Positions 19,161 to 31,435 of a stretch of DNA of 64,000 bases are shown piece by piece. The position numbers and the translations under genes were made by a program. The stretch is taken from assembly GCF_019393635.1 (NCBI RefSeq), contig NC_057867.1:50230143-50294142 (forward strand), written 5' to 3'. The first letter of the stretch is position 1; the number at the start of each line of letters is the position of its first letter. The DNA comes from Dromiciops gliroides. Its lineage: Eukaryota; Chordata; Mammalia; Microbiotheria; Microbiotheriidae. A model generated the notes under the pieces. The model was given only the letters and a program-made list of their open reading frames with translations. It made no database searches and had not been told where the DNA came from.

Positions 19161-19180
19161 TAAAGGTATAATAACAAACA

Positions 19181-20024
19181 TGTAAACATTCCCCCTAACA
19201 TCTCAAGGGCATAATCCCTCCTATATCACTTGGGTCTCTGGGAAGGGGAGGGGGATTTAAATTCACAGTTTAACTCAGTCTGTCATAGCTTTAGGCCCAC
19301 CAAATTTTAAGTTCAAAAGCTCCCCACCCCTATCCCCAGGGCTGTCTTTCCAAGATGCTGGCTACTTAGGGCTTTCTCTGATGGTTTGGTTGCATCACCT
19401 GGCTTGGAATCTTCTGCTTCAGGATCTTTGTTGCTTGAGTTACTGGCTTGGGGATGCCAATCTATGCACCTAGATCTGAAAAGAAGAAAGGAAAGAAGAC
19501 CAAAATCCCAAGCCCATTTCTCATGCCCAAAGGACTGTGAGAAATGATAATGCATAACCAGTAATTTGGGGGGATATTTAAAGTTCTCTTCTTACAAAGT
19601 CCTGGCTTAGTCCAGTTTTTCTTGAATCTCAATTACTGATAATAAGATTGCATTGACCCCACCCAACCTGGGGAAACTCTTTGTGTTCTATTTAAGCTTG
19701 GGTGGAGACAGATCCTTGTGTCTAGATCAAAGGCTTCTTGGTTCACTTAGCCCACCCACTGAAAAGGATATACATTATTTGAATTGATAACCTAAATCTA
19801 TGGGTGGTCTGGTATAGCCCTTCATTTTAATATAGCACCAATTAGATTTGATTGGTGTTTGATGAACCACCTTCTGTTTTGAAGGGTATATGAACTGTGG
19901 GTCCTCCATCACGATTGTCTTTGTTGGATAGCCAAAGACCATCCTTTTATTAATAATCTCCTGGCTTTATTAATAAAATGATTAAATTACCCAGAAACTA
20001 TGTCTCTAATTTTTAATCATCACA
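19181..20024 (+). mobile_element. Probable solo LTR of an unrelated endogenous retrovirus
   Basis: The right end has a TATA-like gggtatatgaac (about 19,884), AATAAA (19,972-19,977) and a terminus ...tttttaatcatcaca ending in CA, followed by L2-like DNA. A TG start is possible at 19,181 (tgtaaacattccccctaaca). The left boundary is uncertain and I found no clear TSD. No internal retroviral genes adjoin it. The exon-like minus-strand frame at 19,313-19,555 falls within it. Confidence 0.5.
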
Positions 20025-21125
20025 GGACCTACAGAGAGATGAAGATAGTCCTCAGGCCCTTTGTTCTCCAGTTTACTGCATGGTGTCTCTATAGTGAGTG
20101 AATGAGTCATCCCTGGACCCTCAGAACCTCTTCTCACTTTATATTCTTTCTCCCTTGGTGACCTCATCAGCTTCCAATGTTTCATGATCATTTCTAAGCA
20201 GATTACTCTCAAATCTCTGTCCAGCCCTAATTTATCTCCTAAACTCTAGGTGCACATCACTAACTGCTTGCTGAACATCTTTAACTGTATCCTCTGTTAG
20301 TATGTCAAACTCAATATGCCCAAAACAGAACTCATCATTCTCTCCCCTAGAGTTCCCTCCCTGTCACTTTCCTATTGGTGTAGACAGTGCCACCATCCTT
20401 ATAGTTCCCCAAGTTTCTAACCATAGAATGCTTCTAGACTCTTCCATCTCTCTCATCCTCCCCACCCCCATATTTAATTACCTGCTAAGTCCTGTGAATT
20501 TTCCCTCTACAACATCAAGAGTACACTCACTTTGCTGCTGTTCTAGCTTATTACCTCTTTCCCAGACTATTGTAACAACATCCTAATTGGGCTTCCAGTT
20601 TCCAGTCTTTCCTAACTTGAATCACCCAGCTGCCAACATTATCTTCATAAGGAATAGGTGGTACCACACCACTCCCCTGCTCAAAGATTTTCATGTCTTC
20701 CTATTGTCTCTAGGGTACAATAAAAACTCTTTAGCTTGGCATTCAAGGCCTGGCCCAATCTAGCTCTAATCCACCTTTCCAGTCTTATGTTACCTTGTTT
20801 CTCCCTGAGTAGTAAAACTGGACTGCTTAGTATCACCCAAACTTGACACAAATCACTCACCAGACCTGGTACTCCATCCTCATTTTTAACTTTCAGAATT
20901 CTTACCTCCTTCCTGTGCTCAGCTCAGGTGCCAGTCCCTCTGAGAAGACTCCCTCCATGCCTTCAATTGACAGTGTTCTCTCCCTCCTCAAATGACTTCA
21001 TCTTTGCTTTGTATTTATAAGAGTTGCCACCCACACACCCACAAGGGGAATGTAGACTCCAGGAGTGAAGGGCCTAGTTCATCTTTGTGTCACCAGTACC
21101 TAGCACAGTGCCTGGCCTTGCTCTC
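20025..21125 (+). repeat. L2 LINE, 3' part of ORF2 to 3' end
   Basis: ggtgacctcatcagcttcc, caaaacagaactcatcattc, cactcccctgctcaaagatt, ttagcttggcattcaaggcc and ccagtacctagcacagtgcc follow in the order of the L2 consensus. The reading frame is decayed. Confidence 0.8.
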
Positions 21126-21589
21126 ACCATGTGATTAACTCACCTTTTATTCAGCTCATATTTTTCTCTGCTGGGATCTTTTATGTGCATTTTGTTGAGC
21201 ACATCTTCTTTTTTAATTTGTAGCATCTTGCTCGTGCCCACCATGTACATGCCCATTGCCCATCTATATCGAAAGCTGTGAATAGGAAGTCCAATTTCAG
21301 CACATCATCAAACACTTTGGTAATAGAACAACTTATTAAACAATAGGGACCCGCCTCAAAAGGCTGACTTGAACCTTAGGGCTAGACTTAGGTATTCTTT
21401 CTCTTGGGGCAGAACTATGTTCTTAGCATACACCTTCTCACACTACTTAACATCACTTATTATTGGTGGCAGTGACATCAAAGAAGAGGCCTTGCCATCT
21501 GCTTTGCCACTGTACTCCAAGGGCCATGAGATCTTTCCATCTGACTTGCAACCAAAACCTTCCCTATGCATTGTCTCCCCCTTAATGGG
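21126..21589. other. No recognised feature
   Basis: Unique-looking sequence with no repeat landmarks and no supported exon. Confidence 0.4.
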
Positions 21590-21728
21590 AGTAGGAGCCT
21601 CTTGAGAGCAGGGACTGTCTGACTCTTTCGTGTCCCTGGGGCTTAATACTGTGCCTTGTACATAGTATGTGCTTAATAAATGCTTCATTCATTCATTCAT
21701 TCATTCATTTATCCATTCATTCATTTTG
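21590..21728 (+). repeat. L2 3' end with (CATT)n microsatellite
   Basis: cttgagagcagggactgtct, atagtatgtgcttaataaat and then a run of cattcatt (about 21,684-21,726), an expanded L2 3' terminal repeat. Confidence 0.78.
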
Positions 21729-21829
21729 CTCTTTAGCAAAGGCTACATTTGCCACAGCCTTTGCCTAGCCCCGCTGGATTCATCTACCAGAAGAAACCTC
21801 AGTTTCTCCAACATAACCTTAAATACGTC

Positions 21830-22060
21830 ATATGGAGGGTAGGATCCTAGACCTTGAGCTAGAAGAGACCTCAGAGGTCTTCTAGTCCAATCCTCTCATT
21901 TTGCAGAGGAGGAAACTGAGGTCCAGGGATAGGAAGTGACTTTGTCAGGCCACACATGGGATCATTGAGTTAGGCCCGAAAGACATCTCATAAGGCATCT
22001 AAGCCAACCTCTGCATCTTACACATGGGGAACTGAGGGTCCAGGAAGTTAAAATGACTTG
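21830..22060 (-). repeat. Two MIR-like SINE 3' parts in tandem
   Basis: ccttgagctagaagagacct with gaggaaactgaggtccaggg, then aagccaacctctgcatctta with aactgagggtccaggaagtt; both on the minus strand. Confidence 0.6.
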
Positions 22061-22729
22061 TTGGAAAGGAAAGGGAAAGGCAGCTGTGGTAGGTGATTGC
22101 AGGTGATTCTCTCTAGTTATTTAGGAGCATCAGGATGTAAACTGGGAGCTCATGCCGGTCAGCTGAATGGTTGTCAGACAGACAGCCACCAAGGAAGCAT
22201 CCAAGACAGCTAAGTCAAGTTTAAAGAGTATGTGTCATAAGTATGAAGGAATAGATGCGGGAATGGTGGCGGAGGCTGAATTTAGCAGTTGTATGGGGAG
22301 CAAGCCCAGAGAGTATGATTTGGGAATCAGTCAGTGACGGCATGATTTCAGTGACTCATGCAGTAATGTTTGTCAGTGAGTCATGTACGGGGGAGAATGT
22401 CGTGAGTATCAGGGTGAGTAGAAAACTGGAAGTTGGGCTGCTCATTGAGAGTCATGTCAGGGAATGCATGGGCTTGGGGATGGGGATGGGGTGGAAAGAT
22501 GGCAGTGCCTGAGAGCCTCAGCCATGCAGGTGTTAGAGCTGTTAGCAAGGCTACAAGAGCAGATTTTAGACTTTTCAGCTCCACTGGAATTGTGTATTTC
22601 TGAACTCTTTTTAGTTCTTATTGGGAAAGGATATGCCTGGGGGGTACAAGGTGACCTTGGGTAATAAATGTGACCATGGGCAAGTTCCTTACCCTCTCTG
22701 TCCAACATCTATTAAATGGACCTTATATT
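22061..22729. other. No gene recognised
   Basis: G-rich unique sequence. Overlapping short frames on both strands show no protein-like signal. Confidence 0.4.
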
Positions 22730-23110
22730 TGACCATACTTTAATGCTGTTACAAAGACTGTCCCCTGTCTGGAATGCTCTTCCTTCCATCTGTTGAGATG
22801 CTGCTCATCCTTTGAGGCCTGGTCCAGAAGAACTTCATGAAGTTCTTCCTGACCACCTCAGCCTGCACTGTTTTCACCTTCCCCCCAAAGGCCAGCAGCC
22901 TTTCCTCCCTTCATTACTCATTGGGACACTTAGCACGTACTGCCTGCCTTATTAGCATGTACTGCCCGTCTTATTACTTACCTGCTTCCTTTGTACACAT
23001 TTGCTTCCTGAGGCCAAGGACCACATCTTACATTTCTGTCATATCCACTAGAGTACTTGTCACCGTTCTTTGGAAGCAAAGGGCACTTCCCTTTCCTGAA
23101 GGTGGCCTAG
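22730..23110 (+). repeat. L2-like LINE 3' part
   Basis: actgtcccctgtctggaatg, ctgctcatcctttgaggcct and ttgcttcctgaggccaagga fit the L2 3' region. Confidence 0.6.
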
Positions 23111-23334
23111 TACTTGAGGCATCAACCATGGGAACAAAGTGGTAAAAGGTCTTTGGCTCCATCCCTAGCAGAGGGCAGCAGAGAGCCAGAGTTGGAAATA
23201 CTCAGAAAGGGGGACAGCGATTGGCAGCTGGGGAGCTTCAGGAAGCCAAAAGAGGAGAGGCGGTGGAGCTAACTTCTGTCTGCTGGGAGAAAGATGATTA
23301 CAGAGGTCAGAAAGGGTGCAACTAAGTTTCTCCT

Positions 23335-23445
23335 ATTCGATTTTAAGCCCCTTGAGAGCAGACCTTTTGCTTTTCTTTGAATCCTGAGTGCTTAGCACAG
23401 TGCTGAGCACATAGAAGGAACTTCAGAAATGCTAGGTGACTGACT
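23335..23445 (+). repeat. L2 3' end
   Basis: ttaagccccttgagagcaga, ctgagtgcttagcacagtgc and gctaggtgactgactga. Confidence 0.7.
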
Positions 23446-23609
23446 GATGTTTGGTGGTCAGTTGGAAGAGGGACAGATGCTGGAGATTCCAATGAGAAGA
23501 CTCAGAGTGAAGACGGAAATTGGAGATGAGCAAAAGACCAGGTTGGTTGATTCTTGGGAGGAGATTTACTTTAACATCAAGCCTTCAGGTAGAGCAGGGT
23601 CCTTTGGCC

Positions 23610-23800
23610 TTACCCCTCTAATTCTGGATATATTATATATGGCAGATAGTATTATCCCCACTTTACAGATGAGGAAACTGAGGCTCAGAGAGGCTAAATC
23701 ACTTGTTCAGGGTCACAATGGTGTATACACAACACAACTAAGTATCAGAGTTGGTATTTGAACCCAGATTTTTCCTGACTCCAACACTTGCTGGCTTTCA
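23610..23800 (-). repeat. MIR-like SINE
   Basis: ccccactttacagatgagga, aactgaggctcagagaggct and gtatttgaacccagattttt on the minus strand. Confidence 0.7.
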
Positions 23801-24984
23801 TGGGAAAAGTTGTTCATGGCCAGGGTATCCAGAAAGACTTCACCAAGAAGGTGACTCTAAGGTTGGGATGGATAGCAGTAAAAGAAGGGAAAGCACTAGA
23901 CTTGGATTAAAATCCTGTTTCTGCCATTTATGAACTTTGCTAGGCAAAGCCATGAATATTATTGATACCCACTGACACTTTGTTGTGAATTAGCTTATTA
24001 GATTACTCTAGTCACTTAGCAAAGCACTGAGGGAAGGGGACACAGGACACATGAAGTTTGGTGTAGTAAGGGGGAGGATAAAATCCAGAACATGGGCTAT
24101 TGCCTCAAGCCACAGGGAAGTCCCAGACAGTAAGAAGTCAGTGGGCAAAAAACAAGATGGGAAATTCAATTTGAATTTCCAGACACACGAAGGGGATGCA
24201 AGGGCACCCAAGACAAACCATCTAGGTTCATTGAGTTAGAAGGCACTTTGATGTTCATCTCATCCAACCTGACTTTCTTTGTTTGTCAAGGACCAGTCCT
24301 GGGCCCCTCTCTTTGTGGAAGGCAGCATGATGGGATAGACAGATGGAGAATTAGATTGGGAATTAGAAGGTGTGCTTTCTGATTCTGGCTCTGCCCTCAG
24401 CTGCCAGAGGTCTGAGTCCTCAGATATGGTTCCTGTTCTGGGGGGAGGGAAATGCCTCCATAAGGGTGTGTCGGGCACTATGCCAAGGCTAGAGGCAATT
24501 CATTTAATCCTGGCATTTTCACCTGTGATTACACGGCCTCAGCCTCTTCTCTCACTAATTCCATAATCCAGGACAGACACAACTAATGTAACCCTTACAG
24601 GCCATCCTGCCAAGGGAACACAGACATCCCATTAGCATCTTCCAGGGAGCCATAACACTTGCAGACGAAGAGTGAAAACTCAGGACCACTAATTCTGTTG
24701 GCATGCTAAGTCAAGGCTCCCCAATCTCTTTTGCACACAGACTGCTCCACTCCACATACTACCTTAGTGGATTGGTGAGGTTGACTTTCAAATCCCTAGT
24801 GACCTCCTGTTCCTGGGACCTGCTTTAAATGTTCTGTGGCTAATTACCACCTTTTGTGGGGCAGAATTCCAAGTAGTTGTTCTTTGAAGGTAATAGTGCA
24901 TTTGTGTTGCCCCCTCCTTCTCCCATCCTGTGTAGATGTATTATTACTCCACATCCCTGTATGCTGCTGACCCTCACTAACCGA
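23801..24984. other. No gene recognised
   Basis: Mostly unique sequence with isolated MIR-like fragments (for example 24,215-24,280). Nothing else could be supported. Confidence 0.4.
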
Positions 24985-25125
24985 ACAACCCTGGGCAGAT
25001 CATGTGATCTCTTGGGGCCTCCTTCGGTTTCCTTGTCTGTAAAGTGAGGAAGGTAGACTAGATAATCTCAAAGATCTCGTCTGGCTCCTCCATTCTTTGG
25101 TTCATCCTGAGGTTCCTTTTATGTC
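24985..25125 (+). repeat. MIR-like SINE
   Basis: aaccctgggcagatcatgtg, gtttccttgtctgtaaagtg and gactagataatctcaaagat. Confidence 0.65.
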
Positions 25126-25959
25126 AGATTGAGAATGGCTAAGTGTAGGAGAAGGCTGAAGGCCTTAGAGATGGATGACTTCTCTTTGAACCTACTCACA
25201 AGGTCGCTTCGCTAGTGTCCAAGAACGTTGAATGAGCATCCTGCACGTCCTACACTCCACCGCACAAAGGGGACATTTTGCCAATTTGTAACTGAAATTT
25301 TGTAGTGGTTGCTATATCATTAAAGGAACATTGGCCTGGAAAACAGTAGTTGAAGCAGGTTCACAGAGAAGATAATGAGGTTTTTTTGTGTTTTTCCCCT
25401 CTTGCTTTCTATTTGAACTTCAGTCAGAATTTGGCGCGATAATCTCATTGCTAGAGTTTATGGGGTGTAACTCCCCCTACTGTTTGCTTTGGCTGCCCCA
25501 AGCTTCTTTTGATGAAACTTGAGGTCAGTGGTTGGGAGAAACATGTCATAAATACTAGGCCTGTCTTGAAGTTTCTTAGATCTCAGCTGAGCAACATCTT
25601 TCCAAGGAACTCATAAATCACCAGGCAAACCAACATTCATTGTCTGCATTCGTGTCAGAGAGAAGAAAAAGAAATAATGAGAACCATCATGTGGAGATTT
25701 ATATGGCATGAGCACAGATCCCTTTCCACTCCTCCAAGGGGCCTGAAAGGGGCCCCAATAAAGAGAGTAACCCATAAGGAGAATTGAAGTACAAATCACC
25801 AAGGAGAGATTCCTTAGGGCCTTCCCTTTGATGCCTGGGATTCTGAGTGACAACTTGACTTCTTCTACCTTTGTGGGGGAGCAACAGCTTCGTAGATTGG
25901 AGGCAGCCAAAAGCCATGAGGGGAGAGCAGCAGGACCAACGACTTATCCAGGTTAGAAA
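25126..25959. other. No gene recognised
   Basis: Unique sequence. Two overlapping minus-strand frames at 25,611-25,917 are open by chance as far as I can tell. Confidence 0.4.
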
Positions 25960-26160
25960 GTTCTTTCTATGACCAATCTCATGTTACCCTTACAATGACC
26001 CTGTGAGGTAGACAGGACAAGTGGTGTTATCCCCATTTTGCAAAGGAAGAAACTGAGGCTTGGTGAGGGGAAGTGATTTACTTACCCAAGGTCTAAGCCT
26101 CAATCAATCTCGTGTCTTTAGACCCCAAGTGCAGAGCTTTTTATTACTCCATGCTGCCTT
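25960..26160 (-). repeat. MIR-like SINE
   Basis: accctgtgaggtagacagga, ccccattttgcaaaggaaga and ttattactccatgctgcc. Confidence 0.7.
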
Positions 26161-26494
26161 CTTATAAGAACTAGAAGGGCAGTTTAGGATATTAAATATA
26201 AGTTGCTTGGGAAGATCCTTGGGCACTGGGTCTTATCCACTGTACAAGGAGCAGTGGCTGGCTTGACCAAGTTCCTGTTGGTTGAGGAAAGGGTTAGTTT
26301 GCCTTGCTCTTATTATATACATTTCCCAAGAAGCCTTGGGCTCTTTGGGTTAGTTTCCTGAGACCACACCCGTGAGAACAGTAAAGGCCTTGCCTAATTA
26401 TCAATCAACTGAATCAGACAAATCTTTGCTAAATATAAATTCTAGCTAAGAGATATACAGTGTAATCTTATAAAACTATAACCCTGGGTATATT

Positions 26495-26640
26495 AGAAAG
26501 GAGGGGAATAAGCATTTATTAAGTGCTGACTAGCCCAGTGCTGTGCTATGTGCTTTGTAAATATTATCTTATTTCATTTTCACAATAACTCTGAAAGGGA
26601 GTTGCTCTTATTACCCCCATTATGCAGGGAACCACTCAGT
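26495..26640 (-). repeat. MIR-like or old dispersed repeat fragment
   Basis: ataagcatttattaagtgct, then ttgtaaatattatcttattt and acaataactctgaaaggg. Confidence 0.55.
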
Positions 26641-26774
26641 CTTTCCAAAGATATGGGAAGCTGCTTACAGGTGGAGATATCCCCTGTACCACTTCCAACT
26701 GTACTAGGCACCCAGCAGGAATTGAGTTTTTCTCCTTCCCCACAAGGACAGGGCTTAAAATGGGAAGAAAATGG

Positions 26775-26917
26775 GGGCAGCTAGATGGCGCAGTGGATAG
26801 AGCACCGGCCCTGGATTCAGGAGTACCTGAGTTCAAATCCGGCCTCAGACACTTAACACTTACTAGCTGTGTGACCCTGGGCAAGTCACTTAACCCCAAT
26901 TGCCTTACTAAAAAAAA
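26775..26917 (+). repeat. CORE-SINE with 18-bp TSD
   Basis: Head gggcagctagatggcgcagt; perfect TSD aaaatgggaagaaaatgg at 26,757-26,774 and 26,918-26,935. Confidence 0.95.
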
Positions 26918-26954
26918 AAAATGGGAAGAAAATGGAGGATGAGACTAGAGGGCC

Positions 26955-27600
26955 ATCCCACTTTCTTTCTTTCTTTAATAATTTTTTTAAATTAACAAAA
27001 AATGGATTTATTTTCCTCCTTCCTACCCTCACCACCCATTGGGGGGAAAAAGCAAAGAAAAAACAACCCCCTGGTAACAAATAGGCATAGTTAAGCAAAA
27101 CATTTCCACATTGGCCATATCCAAAAAATACAGTGTCTCAAAAGTCTTACTGCATCTGTAAACTTTAATAGTGAAGGTATAAATAGGTTTAAACTGTAAT
27201 AAGACTTTTGGAACACCTTGGATATGTCTCCTCTGTCTCAAGGTGGGAAGCATATTTCCTCACCAGTCTTCTGTCAGTCATTGAGTCGATCAGAGTTCTT
27301 ACGGCTTTCAACGTTGTTTGTAGTTACAATTCTGTGTTTTTTGCATAATTGTTGGTTCTGCTTGGTTCACTCTCCATCAGTTCATACAAGTCTTCCCAGG
27401 TTTCCCTGAAATGGTCTCTTCCTTCCTTCCTTCCTTTTTTGAAATGCACTCTTTCATCATTATTACAGAATAGTATTCCACCACCACCATATATCATAAT
27501 TTGTTAAGTTATTCCTCAACTAATGGGCACTCTTTAGATCTTTGCCCCGACAAAAAGAATTGCTATAGATATTTTGTACATATGGGTCCTTTATGTCTTT
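26955..27600 (-). repeat. L1 3' region split by a small DNA transposon
   Basis: Left end is T/A-rich (poly(A) side). tccatcagttcatacaagtc, cctcaactaatgggcactct and attttgtacatatgggtcct are reverse-complement landmarks of the end of L1 ORF2 (compare 30,281-31,720). Interrupted at about 27,117-27,216. Confidence 0.8.
27117..27216. mobile_element. Mariner-like MITE
   Basis: Terminal inverted repeats read tacagtgtctcaaaagtctt on the left and, inverted, aaggtgttccaaaagtctta on the right, with a short interior. The element has no coding capacity. A second, shorter relative lies at 57,571-57,636. It is nested within an L1, so it is younger than that L1. Confidence 0.7.
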
Positions 27601-28429
27601 GATCTCATTGTGGTCTAGGCCAAGGTCATCTCACTTCTTTTCAAGGGCATATGAACCTGTCTGTTATCATTTAGCAACCACAAAGGCAAGCCATAGCACT
27701 TTTGTTGATCTCATTTCAATCACTGCTTCCAAGGGCCCGGTCTTACCTTTGGTTGTACTAGCAACTGAAGCCAGAGCTAGCCCAGAAGGATCATGGTGCT
27801 GATAGCAGGTTGTTACCTGGTAGCTGAGCTTCTATTACCAGCTTCAGGGTTTCATTTCTTCTGGGCTACCTTTTGCCCATTCTATTTGCTAAGGTCAGTG
27901 AATAGAGAGCTTCCCAATGATAGGGGCAAGTCAAGAGTTCTATAGTCATAGCCAAAGCTATGAATGACCATACTCAGCGAAGGGTGGCTGGACAGAAGTC
28001 AGGCAGAGTGTCCCTAGAATGAGATGGTCTGTTCTTTGGACTTTCTGTGTTGGGCTGATTCAAGTTACATTGTGCCAGCAGCCATTGATGTGATTCAAGC
28101 TTAGGAATTCTTTAAAACTCCTTTTAACTCTTTTATGGGAATTGTCTGCCCCCCCCCCCAAACCCATTTCTCTGGGAAAGAAACTCCAGGAGCTTTGTGA
28201 AGACTGAGCAACAAAGCCTACTTCTTTTATTGGATTTCCTCCAGATTGGCATACAAATAAATCCAGGCTGGAAGAGAGCTAAAGGGAAAAGGCAATCTTC
28301 ATCCAACCCCTTTCTGGTCCACACTCTGTCTTTATTATGTATATTTCTCTGCTGCAAGGAGAAAATTTGAAAACTTTGGTTTTTTTGTTGTATTCCACAC
28401 TGTCCTAAGCCTTACTATTTCCTTTCATA
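27601..28429. other. No gene recognised
   Basis: Unique-looking sequence with a C-run near 28,150. No supported exon or repeat. Confidence 0.4.
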
Positions 28430-28760
28430 TCATTAATTCTGCTAAGAAAGAGTCTGAAGATTTTGGTTGGAATCCCATCTTTTCCAGTTACTGACTTGGG
28501 TGTGTTGCTTAACCCTTTGCCCTTTTGGGTAAGTTATGGAACTCAGTTTCTTCATTTATAAAATGAGAGGGTTGGAAGAATATCAGAGGACCTGGGTTCT
28601 AATCCTAGCTCTTCCACTTACTAGCAGTGTGACTTTGGACAAGTCACATAAATCACTTCTCTGGAAGGAGCTAGATCTAGTGATCTCTTAGGTGCCTTCC
28701 CCTTCCAGCTTGGAATCTGTAGATGGAGTCACTAGATGATCTTTTTTCTAGCTCTGAATC
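28430..28760 (+). repeat. Two MIR-like SINE copies
   Basis: First: tttcttcatttataaaatga. Second: cttactagcagtgtgacttt, then cttccccttccagcttggaa. Confidence 0.65.
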
Positions 28761-29254
28761 TATGATCCTCCAAATTGTGCCTTCATAGGCAGTGTAAAAG
28801 GTACTAGTGATTGGAAGGAGTGATCATACTTTATCTTTCTGTTCTTCCCAATGGTGTAGTTTGATGCTTTGGAAATGTTTGTTGATTACAAAATGAATTA
28901 AAGTGAAGGGAAAAGTCAGCCTAGCCCCTTGTCAAATGCTGAATTAGTGGTGTCCCAGCAAAGGCCATTTGATTGTATGTAGGCCAAGAAATAGGCACCT
29001 TTGCTGCTTCACAATATGCTTCCCTTTGAATCCTTGAGGGTAGCTGATAACAAAGATTATTAGTCCCATTTTACAACTGAAGAAACTAGCTTTATCGAGA
29101 TACTTTCTAAAGTCTCCTCATCCTGTGATAAAGTTTTCAATTGCTTTAAGTATCAGTCTGAATCTAATAGGTGAAGAGGGAGGAAAAGGAAGCTGTTGGC
29201 TCTATCAATCAGCAGATATTTATTATGTGCTCAACACAAAATTGAGGCCATTCC
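28761..29254. other. No gene; short MIR and old-repeat fragments
   Basis: agtcccattttacaactgaa near 29,065 and agatatttattatgtgctca near 29,214 are old repeat scraps. The rest is unassigned. Confidence 0.45.
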
Positions 29255-29596
29255 CTAAGTGCTGGTCCTTCTGCCTGGTCATCTCACGTGACTCAGACAT
29301 CCTTCTCCTCTTTGTCCCCTCCTTAACTTGCACTGGATGGAGAGATGACCCTTTGCCAAGGCCTTCTGCATATCCCCATCATCCCCTATGCTTCTGACTT
29401 CTCCAGCATATTTCTCCCACTCTCCCCCACCCTATCTTCATTTTCTCCCTATATCTTCACTTCTTCCTTCCTGCCTACAAATATGTCCCTATCTCCCCAT
29501 CTTAAAAAAGTCCTCATTTTATCCTACCATGCCTTCCAGGTATTATCCTTTATCTCTCTTCCCCTTCTTAGCTAAACTCCTTGAAAATATCATAAA

Positions 29597-29754
29597 CAGG
29601 GGCAGCTAGGTGGCGCAGTGGATAAAGCACCGGCCCTGGATTCAGGAGGACCTGAGTTCAAATCTGGCCTCAGACACTTGACACTTACTAGCTGTGTGAC
29701 CCTGGGCAAGTCACTTAACCCCCATTGCCCCACAAAAAAAAAATAAGAAAGAAA
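29597..29754 (+). repeat. CORE-SINE with 14-bp TSD
   Basis: Head ggggcagctaggtggcgcag; TSD gaaaatatcataaa at 29,583-29,596 and 29,755-29,768. Confidence 0.94.
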
Positions 29755-29934
29755 GAAAATATCATAAATACTTAGTGCTTCCACTTACTCTCTTGTAAAT
29801 ATTCAGTGGTCTGGCTTGCAACCTCATCATTCAACTGAAACTCTCCTCTCCAGAGTTACCAGTGATCTCTTAATTGCCAAATCTCATCAACTTTTCTCAA
29901 TCTTCATCCTTCTTGGGCTCTCTTTCAGTCACTA

Positions 29935-30105
29935 GTATGTATTAAGCACTAAGTTCCAGGCACTGTGCTAAGCACTGGAGATACAAAGAAAAACAAAAGA
30001 CAGTCCCTGCTCTCAAGAAGCTTACCCTCTAATGCAAAAAACTGGGTACAAATAGGAATTATACAAGTCAGATTGCAGATAACCAACAGAAGGAAGGCAA
30101 AAGCA
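29935..30105 (+). repeat. Ancient dispersed repeat
   Basis: ccaggcactgtgctaagcac, acagtccctgctctcaagaa and gcttaccctctaatgc. Confidence 0.65.
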
Positions 30106-30683
30106 TTCATTTATGCAGCATTTGATGCTCTTTATCTCCTGGCTACTCTCTCCTGTCTAGGTCCTTGTGACACACTGATCTTGCTATCCTGGTTCTCTTA
30201 TCTGTCTAACTGCTTCTTCTTTTTCTCCTTTGCTGGTTCTTCATCCATGTCATGCCCTCTCACCACTGGTATTTCTTTCTGTTTAAAAAGTTTCTTTTTA
30301 TTTATTTTGTTAAATATTTCCCAATTACATATAAAATAAATTTAACAATCATTTTTTAAATTTATAATTCAAATTTTCTCCTTCCCTCCTGCCCTGTCTC
30401 CCTCCTTGAGAAGGCAAACAATTTGATATCAATTATACATGTGAAATATTGCAAAACATATTTCCATATTAGTCATGTTGAAAAACACAGACAAAATGAA
30501 ACAATAAAAATAAAGAAGGTTTAAAAAGTCAATGCTTCAATCTGCATTCAGAGTTCATCAGTTCTCTCTCTGGAGGTGGATAGCAGTTTTCATCATAAGT
30601 CCTTTGGAATTGTCTGAGATCATTGTCTTAATTAGAGTAGCTAAGCCTTTCATAGTTGATCATCCTTACAAAATTGCTGTCAC

Positions 30684-30825
30684 AGGGGCAGCTAGGTGGT
30701 GCAGCAGATAGAGCACCGGCCCTGGAGTCAGGAGTACCTGAGTTCAAATCCGGCCTCAGACACTTAACACTTACTAGCTGTGTGACCCTGGGCAAGTCAC
30801 TTAATCCCAATTGCCTCACTAAAAA
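30684..30825 (+). repeat. CORE-SINE nested in L1
   Basis: Head ggggcagctaggtggtgcag; flanking attgctgtcac (left) and attgctgttac (right) are the TSD, one mismatch. Confidence 0.9.
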
Positions 30826-31435
30826 AAAAAAAACCAACAATATTGCTGTTACTGTGTGCAATGTTCTCCTGGTTCTGCTCACTTCACTTTGCATCAGTTC
30901 ATATATGTCTTCTCAGATTTTTCTAAAACCATCCTTGTCATTTCTTATAGCATAGTTGTATTCCATCACAATCATATGACCCAACTTGTTCAGACATTCC
31001 CCAATTGATGGAGATCCCATCGATTTCCAATTCTTTGCCACCACAAAAAGAGTTGCTATAAATATTTTTGTACATATGGGGCCTTTTCCCTTTTCTTTGA
31101 CCTCTCTGGGATAAAGACCTGATAATGGAATTGTTGAGTCAAAGGGTATTCATAGTTCTATAGCTCTTTGAGTATAGTTCCAAATTGTTTTCTAGAATGG
31201 TTGGGCTAGTTCACAACTCCACCTACAGTGCATTAGTGCCTCAGTTTTTCCACATCCCCTCCTGCATTTGTCATTTTCCTTTGTTTTGTTAGTCTGATAG
31301 GTGTGAGGTGGTACACCAGAGTTGTTTCAATTTGCATTTTTCTAATCATAGTGATTTAGAGCATTATTTCATGTGACCATTAACAGTTTTGATTTCTTCT
31401 TCTGAAAACTGCCTATTCATATCCTTTGACCATTT

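Noticed and set aside
19313-19555. Exon-like minus-strand frame preceded by a pyrimidine-rich tract
   Set aside because: It falls within the probable solo LTR and has no recognisable homologue.
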